A DNA stretch of 64,000 nucleotides, taken from Paenibacillus glycanilyticus. GTDB lineage: Bacteria > Bacillota > Bacilli > Paenibacillales > Paenibacillaceae. This document shows positions 27,033 to 35,671 of the stretch, in pieces. A model generated the notes under the pieces. It saw only the letters and a program-made list of their open reading frames with translations, was not told the origin of the DNA and did not search any database. The position numbers were made by a program, and so were the translations under genes. Numbering within the stretch: position 1 is the stretch's first letter; every line of letters begins with the position of its first letter. The DNA lies in assembly GCF_023715145.1 (NCBI RefSeq), contig NZ_JAMBNP010000007.1:1-64000 (forward strand), written 5' to 3'.

Positions 27033-27703
27033 GCCCGCTCCTCCAATCGGTAGCCAAGGCCGCGTATCGTTACGATGCGGAAGCCAATGTCCTCTTCCGG
27101 AAACCGCTCGCGAAGACGCTTTATATGTACATCTACCGTACGCTCGTCCCCTTCATAATTCATTCCCCACAGCTGCTCGATCAGATGCTCCCTCGTGAAG
27201 GTTTTGCCCGGATAGCTTGCCAGCTTGAAGAGCAGCTCGAATTCCTTCGGCGGCAGCAGTATCTTCTCCCCGTTCGCCACCAGCTGGAAGTCCGAGCGGT
27301 TCATCGACAAGCCGCCCAGATCAATGACTTGCGAAGAAGCAATGCGGTACCGCTTGAGCAGCGCCTTAATCCGCACGATCAGCTCGGGCGGATCAAACGG
27401 CTTCACGACATAATCGTCGGCGCCAAGCTCGAACCCTTTTACCTTATGGGCCGTCTCGCCTTTGGCCGTCAGCATAAGCAGCGGCATATCAAACGACTCG
27501 CGCAAAGCCGAGCATAACGCCCAGCCGTCCATTTTTGGCATCATCACGTCAATAACCGCGAGATCCGGCTTGACCGCCTCCAAACGATTCAAAGCGTCTT
27601 CTCCGTTTGTGGCTTCAATGACCTCATACCCTTCCCTCCGCAAAAACAAGCTGACCAGCTCGCGTATATTCGGATCGTCGTCCACGACGAGTATTTTCGG
27701 CAT
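27029..27703 (-). CDS. OmpR-family response regulator
   Basis: A 224-residue regulator with a receiver domain (acidic pocket VVDDD near 6-10, phospho-acceptor Asp in VIDVMMP near 51, Thr in LTAKG and Lys in VKPFDPPEL) and an OmpR/PhoB winged helix (KEFELLFKLASYPGKTFTREH, DERTVDVHIKRLRERF, TIRGLGYRLE). GGGAGGTG precedes the ATG. First gene of the unit with the kinase and galU. Confidence 0.95.
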   Translation of the reverse strand: MPKILVVDDDPNIRELVSLFLRREGYEVIEATNGEDALNRLEAVKPDLAVIDVMMPKMDGWALCSALRESFDMPLLMLTAKGETAHKVKGFELGADDYVVKPFDPPELIVRIKALLKRYRIASSQVIDLGGLSMNRSDFQLVANGEKILLPPKEFELLFKLASYPGKTFTREHLIEQLWGMNYEGDERTVDVHIKRLRERFPEEDIGFRIVTIRGLGYRLEERA

Positions 27704-27770
27704 AAATTAACACCTCCCGTACACTATCTTTCTACAATAATACATCTAGATGAAAATAAGATGAACTGTG

Positions 27771-27799
27771 TTGACAAAGTTTACAGATTGTAATAATTT
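27771..27799 (+). promoter_or_regulatory. Sigma-A promoter of trxB
   Basis: Consensus TTGACA at 27771 and TAATTT at 27794 with a 17-nt spacer. Confidence 0.7.
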
Positions 27800-27856
27800 T
27801 AAACTAGAACTTGCGAAAACCAACAACAGCACATATATAGAGTGGAGGAATTTATT

Positions 27857-28798
27857 ATGCAAAAAACAGTCATTATCGGTACCGGCCCTGCCGGATTAAC
27901 AGCGGCGATCTACCTGGCGCGCGCGAATATGGAACCTCTTGTCATTGAAGGCTGGCAGCCTGGCGGTCAGCTCACCACAACTACCGAAATCGAGAACTTC
28001 CCGGGCTTCCCCGACGGCATTCTCGGCAGCGAATTGATGTCCAACATGCGCAAGCAAGCTCAACGCTTTGGCGCAACGTTCCGCAACGGCTCGGTAAAAA
28101 GCGTCGACTTCAGCAAACGTCCTTACACGCTTGATGTCGAAGGCATTGGCGAGATTCAAGCCGAATCCGTCATTATCTCGACCGGCGCATCCGCTAAATA
28201 CCTGGGAATTCCGGGCGAGCAAGAAAATATCGGCCGCGGCGTGAGCACTTGCGCAACCTGCGACGGCTTCTTCTTCCGCAACAAAAAGCTGATCATCGTT
28301 GGCGGCGGCGACTCCGCAATGGAAGAAGCGGTGTTCCTGACGCGCTTTGCTTCCGAAGTAACGGTGGTAAACCGCCGCGACGAGCTTCGCGCTTCGAAAA
28401 TCATGCAGGACCGCGCACGCGCGAACGAGAAAATCAGCTGGAACCTGAACAAAACTCCGCTTGAGGTTGTTCCCGGCGAGATGGGCCTGAAAGGTCTTAA
28501 AGTCCGCAACAACGCAACAGGCGAAGAAGAATTCGTGGAAGCGGACGGCGTGTTCATCACGATCGGCCATACGCCTAACACGAAATTCCTCGGCGGCCAA
28601 ATCGACACCGACGAGCAAGGCTACATCATCGTGAAGCCCGGCACGTCGGAGACCAACATTCCTGGCGTATTCGCCTGCGGCGACGTGCAAGACCGTCAAT
28701 ACCGTCAAGCGATCACGGCGGCAGGCAGCGGCTGTATGGCGGCTCTGGATGCGGAACGCTTCCTGGAAGCGCAAAGCCACGCTGCGGTGCATGCTTAA
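27857..28798 (+). CDS. trxB: Thioredoxin reductase
   Basis: A 313-residue flavoprotein that passes electrons from NADPH to thioredoxin. FAD-binding GTGPAGLTAAIYLARA lies at the N-terminus, the redox CATC pair in STCATCDGFFFRNK (about 133-136), NADPH-binding GGGDSAMEEAVFL next, and the C-terminal FAD motif GVFACGDVQDRQYRQAITAAGSG. ATG at 27857 follows GGAGG by 8 bp. It has its own promoter and terminator. Confidence 0.97.
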   Translation: MQKTVIIGTGPAGLTAAIYLARANMEPLVIEGWQPGGQLTTTTEIENFPGFPDGILGSELMSNMRKQAQRFGATFRNGSVKSVDFSKRPYTLDVEGIGEIQAESVIISTGASAKYLGIPGEQENIGRGVSTCATCDGFFFRNKKLIIVGGGDSAMEEAVFLTRFASEVTVVNRRDELRASKIMQDRARANEKISWNLNKTPLEVVPGEMGLKGLKVRNNATGEEEFVEADGVFITIGHTPNTKFLGGQIDTDEQGYIIVKPGTSETNIPGVFACGDVQDRQYRQAITAAGSGCMAALDAERFLEAQSHAAVHA

Positions 28799-28892
28799 GA
28801 TTTTATTAATTCGGGATTGCCTGTGGTTCGTTCGGACGGTTCATAGTATAATGAGAAAGCTCGAACAACAATTTAAAGGCAATGCTACCTAT

Positions 28893-28941
28893 AAAGGTAC
28901 AACCTCGCTGATTATTATAATTAGCAGGTTGTGCCTTTTTC
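28893..28941 (+). terminator. Terminator after trxB
   Basis: AAAGGTACAACCT/AGGTTGTGCCTTT hairpin with an AT-rich loop, followed by a T run, about 95 bp after the trxB stop. Confidence 0.85.
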
Positions 28942-28980
28942 TGTTTTTACCCCATTATTCGATTGGAGTGATCCGTCTTT

Positions 28981-30714
28981 ATGCTGCTGGAAGCCATCTA
29001 TCACAGACCTAAGCAAAACTGGGCGTATGCGTATGACCCTGACACCCTTCATATCCGAATCCGCACGAAAAGAAAGGACGCGGAGCGCGTCGAGCTGATT
29101 GCCGGAGACAAGTACAACTGGAGCGGAACGTTTACGATAACCGACATGACCGTATTATCCTCGGATGCGCTGTTTGATTATTGGGAGGCTTCCATTAAAC
29201 CTCCGTTCCGCCGGCTCCGGTACGCGTTCCGTCTGACGGATGGCGACGAAACGGTCATTATGACGGAAAACGGCTTCCCGGCCGAGCTGCCGGATAATCC
29301 GAATGCGTTTTTTGATTTTCCGTACATTAATTCCGCGGATGTATTCTCTCCGCCGGCTTGGGTGAAGGATGCGGTGTTTTATCAGATCTTCCCGGAACGT
29401 TTTGCGAAGAACGATCCATCCCTTAATCCGGAGAAAATCGAGGCCTGGGGCGGCAAGCCGACTCCAACGAATTTCTTCGGCGGCGACCTGCAGGGCGTGC
29501 TGGACCATCTCGACTATTTGGCTGAGCTTGGCATTAACGCGGTCTACTTCACTCCGCTGTTTGAAGCGACGACGAACCATAAATACGATACCGAGAATTA
29601 CATGCGGGTGGACCGTCATTTCGGCACGAACGAGAAGCTGAAGGAGCTTGTGGAAGCCTGTCATGCGCGCGGGATCCGGGTGCTGCTGGATGCGGTGTTC
29701 AACCATGCGGGCCGGACGTTCCCGCCGTTTGTGGATCTGCTGAAGAACGGCGAGAAATCCGTCTACGCGAGCTGGTTCCACGTTAGGGAATGGCCGCTTC
29801 GGGTGGAGGATGGCATTCCTACCTACGAGACCTTTGCCTTCGAGCCGATGATGCCAAAGCTGAATACGGAAAACCCCGATGTGAAGGCTTATCTATTCAA
29901 TGTTGCGCGTTACTGGATTGAGAAGATCGGGATTGACGGCTGGCGGCTTGATGTGGCGAACGAAGTGGACCACCAGTTCTGGCGCGAGTTCCGCCAAGCG
30001 GTGAAATCCGTCAATCCGGATGCCTATATCTTGGGCGAGATCTGGCATGACGCGATGATGTGGCTGGAAGGCGATCAGTTCGACGCGGTGATGAATTATC
30101 CGTTCACGAATGCCGTGCTGGATTTCTTCGGGCATCAGACGATTGACGCCAAAGCATTCGCCGATGCGATCGGCCGGCAGCTCGCCGCTTATCCGCAGCA
30201 GGTAACGGAAACGGCGTTCAACCTGCTGGACAGCCATGATACGCCGCGGCTGCTGACGATCTGCGGCGACGAGGCTCGCGCGATGAAGCTGGCGGCTTTA
30301 TTCCAGCTGACCTATCCGGGAACGCCGTGCATTTATTACGGCGATGAAGTCGGCATGAACGGCGAGGGGGATCCCGACTGCCGGAAATGCATGGTCTGGG
30401 AGCCGGAGCAGCAGAATGAGGAGCTGCTCGCATTCTATAAGCAGGCGCTTGCGCTGCGAAGCAAGCACGCTGCCCTGCGAAGCGCGGATATCCGCTTCGT
30501 GCAGGCGGAGGACGGCGTTATCGTGTACGAACGCCGGGAAGGAACCGAGCGCATCCTCGTCGCGATGAATGCGCGAGGGCGCGAGGCTGTGGCCGCCGTG
30601 CCAGCCGGCTGCAACTGGGTGTCGCTGCTCGGCGATGAGCAGCGGCTTGCGCCGGCAGCCGGGAAGCTGCTGCTCCCGGGTTACGGCTACGGCATCTGGA
30701 AGCAGCTTGTTTAA
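28981..30714 (+). CDS. GH13 alpha-glycosidase (neopullulanase/cyclomaltodextrinase type)
   Basis: A 577-residue cytoplasmic enzyme without signal peptide. An N-terminal CBM34-like domain (1-120) precedes the GH13 barrel and a C-terminal beta domain. Conserved regions are DAVFNHAG, the nucleophile Asp in GWRLDVANE, the acid Glu in ILGEIWHD and the Asp in LLDSHDTPR. The NxVDHQFW stretch after the nucleophile fits subfamily 20. It would hydrolyse maltodextrins or cyclodextrins after uptake, which fits the mal operon at 40.8-47.5 kb. Confidence 0.92.
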   Translation: MLLEAIYHRPKQNWAYAYDPDTLHIRIRTKRKDAERVELIAGDKYNWSGTFTITDMTVLSSDALFDYWEASIKPPFRRLRYAFRLTDGDETVIMTENGFPAELPDNPNAFFDFPYINSADVFSPPAWVKDAVFYQIFPERFAKNDPSLNPEKIEAWGGKPTPTNFFGGDLQGVLDHLDYLAELGINAVYFTPLFEATTNHKYDTENYMRVDRHFGTNEKLKELVEACHARGIRVLLDAVFNHAGRTFPPFVDLLKNGEKSVYASWFHVREWPLRVEDGIPTYETFAFEPMMPKLNTENPDVKAYLFNVARYWIEKIGIDGWRLDVANEVDHQFWREFRQAVKSVNPDAYILGEIWHDAMMWLEGDQFDAVMNYPFTNAVLDFFGHQTIDAKAFADAIGRQLAAYPQQVTETAFNLLDSHDTPRLLTICGDEARAMKLAALFQLTYPGTPCIYYGDEVGMNGEGDPDCRKCMVWEPEQQNEELLAFYKQALALRSKHAALRSADIRFVQAEDGVIVYERREGTERILVAMNARGREAVAAVPAGCNWVSLLGDEQRLAPAAGKLLLPGYGYGIWKQLV

Positions 30715-30717
30715 TGC

Positions 30718-30755
30718 AAAAAGACGGACACGGCTCTCTGCTGATCCGTCTTTTT
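30718..30755. terminator. Bidirectional terminator
   Basis: AAAAAGACGGA/TCCGTCTTTTT stem with a 17-nt loop between the GH13 gene and the convergent small membrane gene. Confidence 0.88.
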
Positions 30756-31251
30756 ATGTTCTTTTCCCTTTTTGCCGGGTACGGATGACGGTAATCACCG
30801 ATTGAATAAACAGCATGAACAAAATGCCGCTGAGGAAAGAGTAGAAGTTTATGTAGATTGTGTTCGTATATGGATTAAGCCAGCCGTATTCCTCTATGAG
30901 GCCGTCAAGCTGATCATATCCCCGCTGCGCTTTATCGACTTGAAGCAGGATGGATACCGCCAAGAAGACGAGGATCATAAGCGGAATCCATATATCCTTG
31001 CGGCGCTCCAGATATCGCTCCCTGTGCACGATAAGACCAATGCCGATTAATAGCAGCAGATACGCAGGCAGCTCGATAAACCATAAGATAAGCGCGGGGT
31101 TCCCGTTGCCCGAAATCTCTTTGCCCTGCTCTATTTCGAAGGTAAAAAGCTCCACAAGACCGATGAGTGCAAGGTTGATGAACAGTACAACTAATGTTGC
31201 AATTCTTAGGGATTTGGTATTCAGCGCCCTCCCTCCTTCCTCATTATGCAT
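30754..31251 (-). CDS. Small four-span membrane protein, unknown
   Basis: About 165 residues with four hydrophobic segments (roughly 18-38, 56-78, 88-108 and 138-160). The lack of known motifs means no function can be given. The start is uncertain. ATG at 31251 has no ribosome binding site, whereas AAGGAGGGAGGG lies inside the frame 6-9 bp before a CTG at about 31224, so initiation at CTG is possible. TTG at 31257 is a further option. Confidence 0.65.
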   Translation of the reverse strand: MHNEEGGRALNTKSLRIATLVVLFINLALIGLVELFTFEIEQGKEISGNGNPALILWFIELPAYLLLLIGIGLIVHRERYLERRKDIWIPLMILVFLAVSILLQVDKAQRGYDQLDGLIEEYGWLNPYTNTIYINFYSFLSGILFMLFIQSVITVIRTRQKGKRT

Positions 31252-31293
31252 AGACAACTAGTTTACCGCATAATCGCAGGATTCAATCACCGT

Positions 31294-31332
31294 CAAAAGA
31301 AAAGCACCTTCTCTCCAAATAAGAGAAGGTGC
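31294..31332 (-). terminator. Terminator of the galactonate operon
   Basis: GCACCTTCTCT/AGAGAAGGTGC hairpin followed on the minus strand by TTTTCTTTT, just after the dgoD stop. Confidence 0.9.
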
Positions 31333-31345
31333 CACGCCCAACCTG

Positions 31346-32479
31346 TTACCATTCCGCGAACGATCCGTCATCGTAAGCAAGCCGAGGAGTATCCCAATCG
31401 CCCCCAAAGCTGCGTTCGATCAGCGCTTCTTCGTTTATTTCAATGCCAAGTCCCGGTCCCCGAGGAATAGCGACGTGTCCGCCGATCACTTCGAACGGCT
31501 GATTCAAGTAGCCTTCGCCCAGATCCCACTTCTCCGCCATGGACGGATGCTCCTGAATGAGGAAGTTTGGCGTACAAGCATCAAGCTGCAAGCAGGCCGC
31601 AAGCGAGATAGGTCCAAGAGGATTATGCGGCGCGATGGAAGCATAGTAGGTTTCCGCCATCGCGGCGATTTTACGGCCTTCGAAGATGCCGCCGGCATGG
31701 CACAGGTCAGGCTGCACGATGGCGACTGCGCCTTTCTCGAGCGCCTCGCGGAAGCCCCAGCGCGTGAACAGGCGCTCGCCGGTTGCAATCGGAATACTCG
31801 TCGATTCGGCGACGCGCAGCAGCTGGTCTACGTTCTCCGGCAGACACGGCTCCTCGATAAACATCGGGTAATAAGGCTCCAGCGCGGCTGCTAACCGGAT
31901 GGCCATTGCCGGACTGACGCGCCCGTGGAAGTCGATTGCGATATCAACGCCGCTGTCGACTGCCTCCCTTGCCGCCGCGAACTTGTTCACCTGGCTTTCC
32001 ACGAAGGCGAGCGAATCAATGTTGCGGACAGGCGCGTCCACGCCAGTCTTTATGGCATCAAAGCCCGCTGCCACTCTCTGCTTCGCGTTCGCGGCAAATT
32101 CCTCCGGCGTTGCGCCGCCGCAGTGGCAGTACATGCGGATCTTGTCGCGGACGCGGCCGCCAAGCATTTCATAAACGGGCAGGTTGTAGAACTTGCCCTT
32201 TATATCCCAGAGCGCCTGCTCTATGCCGCTGATCGCGCTGACAAGAACAGGGCCTCCTCGATAGAACGTGCCGCGGTACATGATTTGCCAGTGATGCTCG
32301 ATGCGCAGCGGATCTTCGCCGATCAGATAACGCTTCAATTCTTCTATAGCCGTCGCAACCGTCAATGCGCGGCCCTCTACAATGGGCTCGCCCCACCCGG
32401 CGATTCCTTCGTCGGTCTCGATCTTCAGGAACAGCCAACGGGGCTTAACATGGTAAAGCTTCATATCCGTTATTTTCAC
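31346..32479 (-). CDS. dgoD: D-galactonate dehydratase family protein
   Basis: A 377-residue enolase-superfamily enzyme very close in pattern to E. coli DgoD: PRWLFLKIETDEGIAGWGEP at the N-terminus, YRGTFYRGGPVL, metal ligands in IDFHGRVSP, FIEEPCLPEN and ATGERLFTR, then QPDLCHAGGI and the catalytic His in APHNPLGPI. It would convert D-galactonate to 2-keto-3-deoxygalactonate, which the aldolase at 54913 could act on after phosphorylation. Last gene of the operon that starts at 37129. Confidence 0.9.
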   Translation of the reverse strand: MKITDMKLYHVKPRWLFLKIETDEGIAGWGEPIVEGRALTVATAIEELKRYLIGEDPLRIEHHWQIMYRGTFYRGGPVLVSAISGIEQALWDIKGKFYNLPVYEMLGGRVRDKIRMYCHCGGATPEEFAANAKQRVAAGFDAIKTGVDAPVRNIDSLAFVESQVNKFAAAREAVDSGVDIAIDFHGRVSPAMAIRLAAALEPYYPMFIEEPCLPENVDQLLRVAESTSIPIATGERLFTRWGFREALEKGAVAIVQPDLCHAGGIFEGRKIAAMAETYYASIAPHNPLGPISLAACLQLDACTPNFLIQEHPSMAEKWDLGEGYLNQPFEVIGGHVAIPRGPGLGIEINEEALIERSFGGDWDTPRLAYDDGSFAEW

Positions 32480-32520
32480 GATCAGGACTCCTTTGCTTCG
32501 CTATACTGGGCATCCGCCGG

Positions 32521-33297
32521 TTAACCGTTATTTCCTTTCTCCGCCCATACCGGGAGAAGAGCACCGCCATCCATATAAAGCGTTGTTCCCGTTACATAAC
32601 CCGCGCTGTCCGAAGAGAGGAATACGGCGGCAGCCCCGACCTCTTCCGGCGTGCAGAACCGTCCCATCGGAATGCGGGAAGAGATATTGTCGATTGCCTT
32701 TTGCACGCGTTCGTCTCCTTCGGTCCAGCTGTTCCTCGTGTAGCCCGGGGCGATTCCGACGACCCGAATGCCGTGAGGAGCGAGATCCAGCGCCATATTT
32801 TTCGCCAGCTTGTTCACGCCGGCCTTCGCTGCCGCGTACACCGTCGAATTCGACCAATTGCCCTCCGCATGATTCGAACTGATATGAATAATGACGCCGC
32901 GTATGCCCTCTTTGACCATCAAGCGCGCCGCATGCTGGGAACAGAAGTATAAACCGCGCAAATCGGTATTCATAACCTCTTCGAACAGCTCCGGAGGAGT
33001 CTCCAGGAACGGCTTCATCCGCGTAATGCCCGAATTGTTCACAAGCACGTCCAGCCGGCCGAAGCTGCTCTCCACCCGCTCAATCAGCGCAGCGATCTGG
33101 TCCAGATCGGCGATATTCGCTTGAACCGCTTCCGCCTTCACGCCATAGGCGAGCAGCTGCCGGACGACTTCCTCCGCCTGCTCGGCGCTTTTGTTGTAAT
33201 TGACGCACACATCGTATCCGGCCTTGGCAAATTCATGCGCAATCCCTTTGCCAATCCCTCGTCCCGAACCCGTTACCAAAGCGACTTTACGTTCCAA
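32521..33297 (-). CDS. SDR-family NAD(P)-dependent oxidoreductase
   Basis: A 258-residue classical short-chain dehydrogenase: cofactor loop TGSGRGIGKGIA near 9-20, VNNSGITRM near 88, a Ser in HISSNHAEG and the catalytic YxxxK as VYAAAKAG near 155. The substrate is probably a sugar or sugar lactone precursor, judged by its place between a sugar ABC permease and dgoD. Its start is 10 bp from the permease stop. Confidence 0.9.
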   Translation of the reverse strand: MERKVALVTGSGRGIGKGIAHEFAKAGYDVCVNYNKSAEQAEEVVRQLLAYGVKAEAVQANIADLDQIAALIERVESSFGRLDVLVNNSGITRMKPFLETPPELFEEVMNTDLRGLYFCSQHAARLMVKEGIRGVIIHISSNHAEGNWSNSTVYAAAKAGVNKLAKNMALDLAPHGIRVVGIAPGYTRNSWTEGDERVQKAIDNISSRIPMGRFCTPEEVGAAAVFLSSDSAGYVTGTTLYMDGGALLPVWAEKGNNG

Positions 33298-33306
33298 AGC
33301 GATCTC

Positions 33307-34635
33307 CTACCCTTTCAATCCCGTGAAAGAAACGCCTTTCTCAATCAGTTTCTGACAGGACGTAATAATGAGCATAAGCGGTATCGTAGCGATGACGAGA
33401 CTCGACATAATAACGTTGGAGCCTAGGCTTCGCCGCTGCTGGAAGTCGTTCAGCGCAACCGTAAAGGTCCACACGTTCTGCGTCCGCGCGACAACAAGCG
33501 GCCATAGGAATTCATTCCATACCGCGATAAACGTCATGACCGCAACAACCGTGAAGATGGGCGCCGACATCGGCACGACAATCCGGTAGAAGATCTTCAT
33601 CTCGCTTGCGCCGTCAATCCGGCCCGCTTGCAGAAGCTCGCCCGGCAGCTGCTCAAAGAATCCTTTGAACAAGAAGATCACAATCCCCCAAGCGGTATGC
33701 GGCAAAATAATCCCCCAAAGGGTGTTGACCAGATGCAGCTTATCCATCGTCAGATAGAGCGGCACGAGAATCGCAATTTCGGGAATCATGATGGTCGCGA
33801 CGAAGAAAAGCGTCAGCCAGCCGCTGATGGCACCCCGCATAAGATGCGCCAGCGCGTAACCCGCTGTCCCTCCGATAATGAGCTGAAGAATAATCGTCGC
33901 GCCCGTAACAAAGACGCTGTTCAGCAAGAAGTGAGGAAAGCCGTATGATGCGGCAGTCGATTTGCTGTCGGAACTGCCGGTCATTTCCCAAAGCACGATG
34001 TAGTTGTCGAACAGGCGCTTCCAGTCGCTTATTTCATCGATGGTCTGCACCTTGCCCTTGACCACTTTTGATTCGGACAGCCATTTGTGCGCATTTGCCG
34101 CCTGCTGCGGCAGCTCCGAGGGGATCGCCGCTGCGCCTCCGTACTTGCCGCCCTCCTCCATGTAGTCAAAGGAAGTCAGCTTGCGGTCTCGAATTTTTTG
34201 CAGCTTGTTTTTCATCGTGGCATGGGTTGCGACCATCGTAGGGACAATCTCGGAGCGCCCCACCGTAAATTTGTAGGAAGGCATGGATGCTTTGTAGACG
34301 ACAACGCCGTCCTTCACGCCCGTCACCTTCATCGCGCCAACCGCTTCATTCTGCATCCGTTTCCATGTGAACCAGATGGCTTCCATCGCATCAAGCTCGT
34401 AATCTTCCTTCTTCAGATCCGTGCCGTCATAATTCAGCGTTACGCTGACCGACTTTGGCACCTCCGGAACCCAGGTCGGCGGAAATTTATAGATGGTGAT
34501 GTTGTCCTTCATCGATGAGCTGACCATCCAGAACAGCGGCACAATCGAGGCCAGGATAAAAAAGATAGCAACCGAATAGGAGACGATTTTCACCGATAAG
34601 GAACCCTTCTCCTTAATGCGTCCGCGTCCAGCCAT
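33307..34635 (-). CDS. Sugar ABC permease (MalG type) with a large extracytoplasmic insertion
   Basis: A 442-residue inner-membrane permease. The C-terminal part is a normal MalG-type domain with five helices and the EAA loop ELLQAGRIDGASEMKIFYRIVVP. TM1 lies at about 17-40. Between TM1 and TM2 is a soluble, charged insertion of about 180 residues (roughly 50-230), where MalG homologues of about 280 residues have only a short loop. ATG at 34635 follows GGAAGGAG; the longer frame would need TTG. Confidence 0.9.
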   Translation of the reverse strand: MAGRGRIKEKGSLSVKIVSYSVAIFFILASIVPLFWMVSSSMKDNITIYKFPPTWVPEVPKSVSVTLNYDGTDLKKEDYELDAMEAIWFTWKRMQNEAVGAMKVTGVKDGVVVYKASMPSYKFTVGRSEIVPTMVATHATMKNKLQKIRDRKLTSFDYMEEGGKYGGAAAIPSELPQQAANAHKWLSESKVVKGKVQTIDEISDWKRLFDNYIVLWEMTGSSDSKSTAASYGFPHFLLNSVFVTGATIILQLIIGGTAGYALAHLMRGAISGWLTLFFVATIMIPEIAILVPLYLTMDKLHLVNTLWGIILPHTAWGIVIFLFKGFFEQLPGELLQAGRIDGASEMKIFYRIVVPMSAPIFTVVAVMTFIAVWNEFLWPLVVARTQNVWTFTVALNDFQQRRSLGSNVIMSSLVIATIPLMLIITSCQKLIEKGVSFTGLKG

Positions 34636-34674
34636 GAAATGCTCCTTCCTGCTTGGCAAATTTCTTAAGAGCGA

Positions 34675-35583
34675 TTAATCCTTGTTCGATAATTTGATCT
34701 GCAAATAGGTAATGACCGCAATAATGACAAACATAACAAACGAGATCGAACCCGCCACTCCAAACCGGAACTCCTTAAAGGAGCTGTTAAAAACAAGCAT
34801 GGAGAGTGTCTTCGTGCTGCTGGCCGGGCCGCCGCCCGTCATGATATACATAGGGTCGAAGGTTAGGAAAACGCCGCAGATAAACGATATAAATTGAATG
34901 CCGATAACGAATTTGAGGCTTGGGAACACGATGGAGCGCATCCGGCGCCACGGACCGGCACCGTCGATTTTGGCCGCTTCGATGTTCTCGCTCGGAATGC
35001 CCTGCAGCGCGGAATAGTAGATCAGCATCCCCATTCCCGTCGCAAAGACGCCTGGCAGCACGATCGACCACTTGGCCATGGAAGGATCATTCAGCCAGCC
35101 GTAAGGGCCAAGTCCGATAAAATGGAGCAGGTAGTTCAATAAGCCGTAATCCGGGTTATAAAGCCACTTCCAGAGCAGGTAGCCGGCAACCGCGGGAACC
35201 GCCGTCGGCAGCAAATACAAGGACCTTAGCGTCTTGCTTGCGAACTTGATCTCGTTAAGCAGCACCGCCTGTACGATCGGCACCCAAAACGTAAGGATGA
35301 AGTAGATAAAGAAGAACGCAAAGGTATTGCGAAGTGCATTCCAGAACTCGCTCGAATGGATTAAATACTTATAGTTATCCAGCCAGACGAACTTGCCCGG
35401 CGGGTTGATGACTTTGTAATCGAAGAAGCTCATGTACACGGCTTGAAGAAGCGGATAATACTTGAACAACAGGAAACAGACAATCGCGGGAGCGACGAAA
35501 GCGATCGCTGTCCAGGAGATCTTAATCCGGGGTCTGACCCGAGCTTGTACCCGAGGCTTCCGGCCTTCTATGGCTGCTTTCAA
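34675..35583 (-). CDS. Sugar ABC permease (MalF/UgpA type), TTG start
   Basis: A 302-residue permease with six transmembrane segments and the EAA loop ENIEAAKIDGAGPWRRMRSIVFP. I chose TTG at 35583 because AAAGGAGG stands 9 bp before it; no ATG has a site. It pairs with the MalG-type permease 39 bp downstream and with the binding protein upstream, from which it is separated by an intercistronic hairpin. The ATPase is not encoded here and is probably a shared MsmX-type protein. Confidence 0.9.
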   Translation of the reverse strand: MKAAIEGRKPRVQARVRPRIKISWTAIAFVAPAIVCFLLFKYYPLLQAVYMSFFDYKVINPPGKFVWLDNYKYLIHSSEFWNALRNTFAFFFIYFILTFWVPIVQAVLLNEIKFASKTLRSLYLLPTAVPAVAGYLLWKWLYNPDYGLLNYLLHFIGLGPYGWLNDPSMAKWSIVLPGVFATGMGMLIYYSALQGIPSENIEAAKIDGAGPWRRMRSIVFPSLKFVIGIQFISFICGVFLTFDPMYIMTGGGPASSTKTLSMLVFNSSFKEFRFGVAGSISFVMFVIIAVITYLQIKLSNKD

Positions 35584-35610
35584 CGTTTGACGCCTCCTTT
35601 CCAAATGGCA

Positions 35611-35656
35611 GGCGGAGCAGCTTACGGCGTCTTCACGCCCGTTAAACAACTCCGCC
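35611..35656 (-). promoter_or_regulatory. Intercistronic hairpin between binding protein and permease genes
   Basis: GGCGGAG at 35650-35656 on the minus strand pairs with CTCCGCC at 35611-35617, with an inner GGCGT/ACGCC stem. It has no T tract. It is likely an RNA-processing or stability element that lets the binding protein be made in excess. Confidence 0.5.
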
Positions 35657-35671
35657 TTCCTTCAAGTCCTC

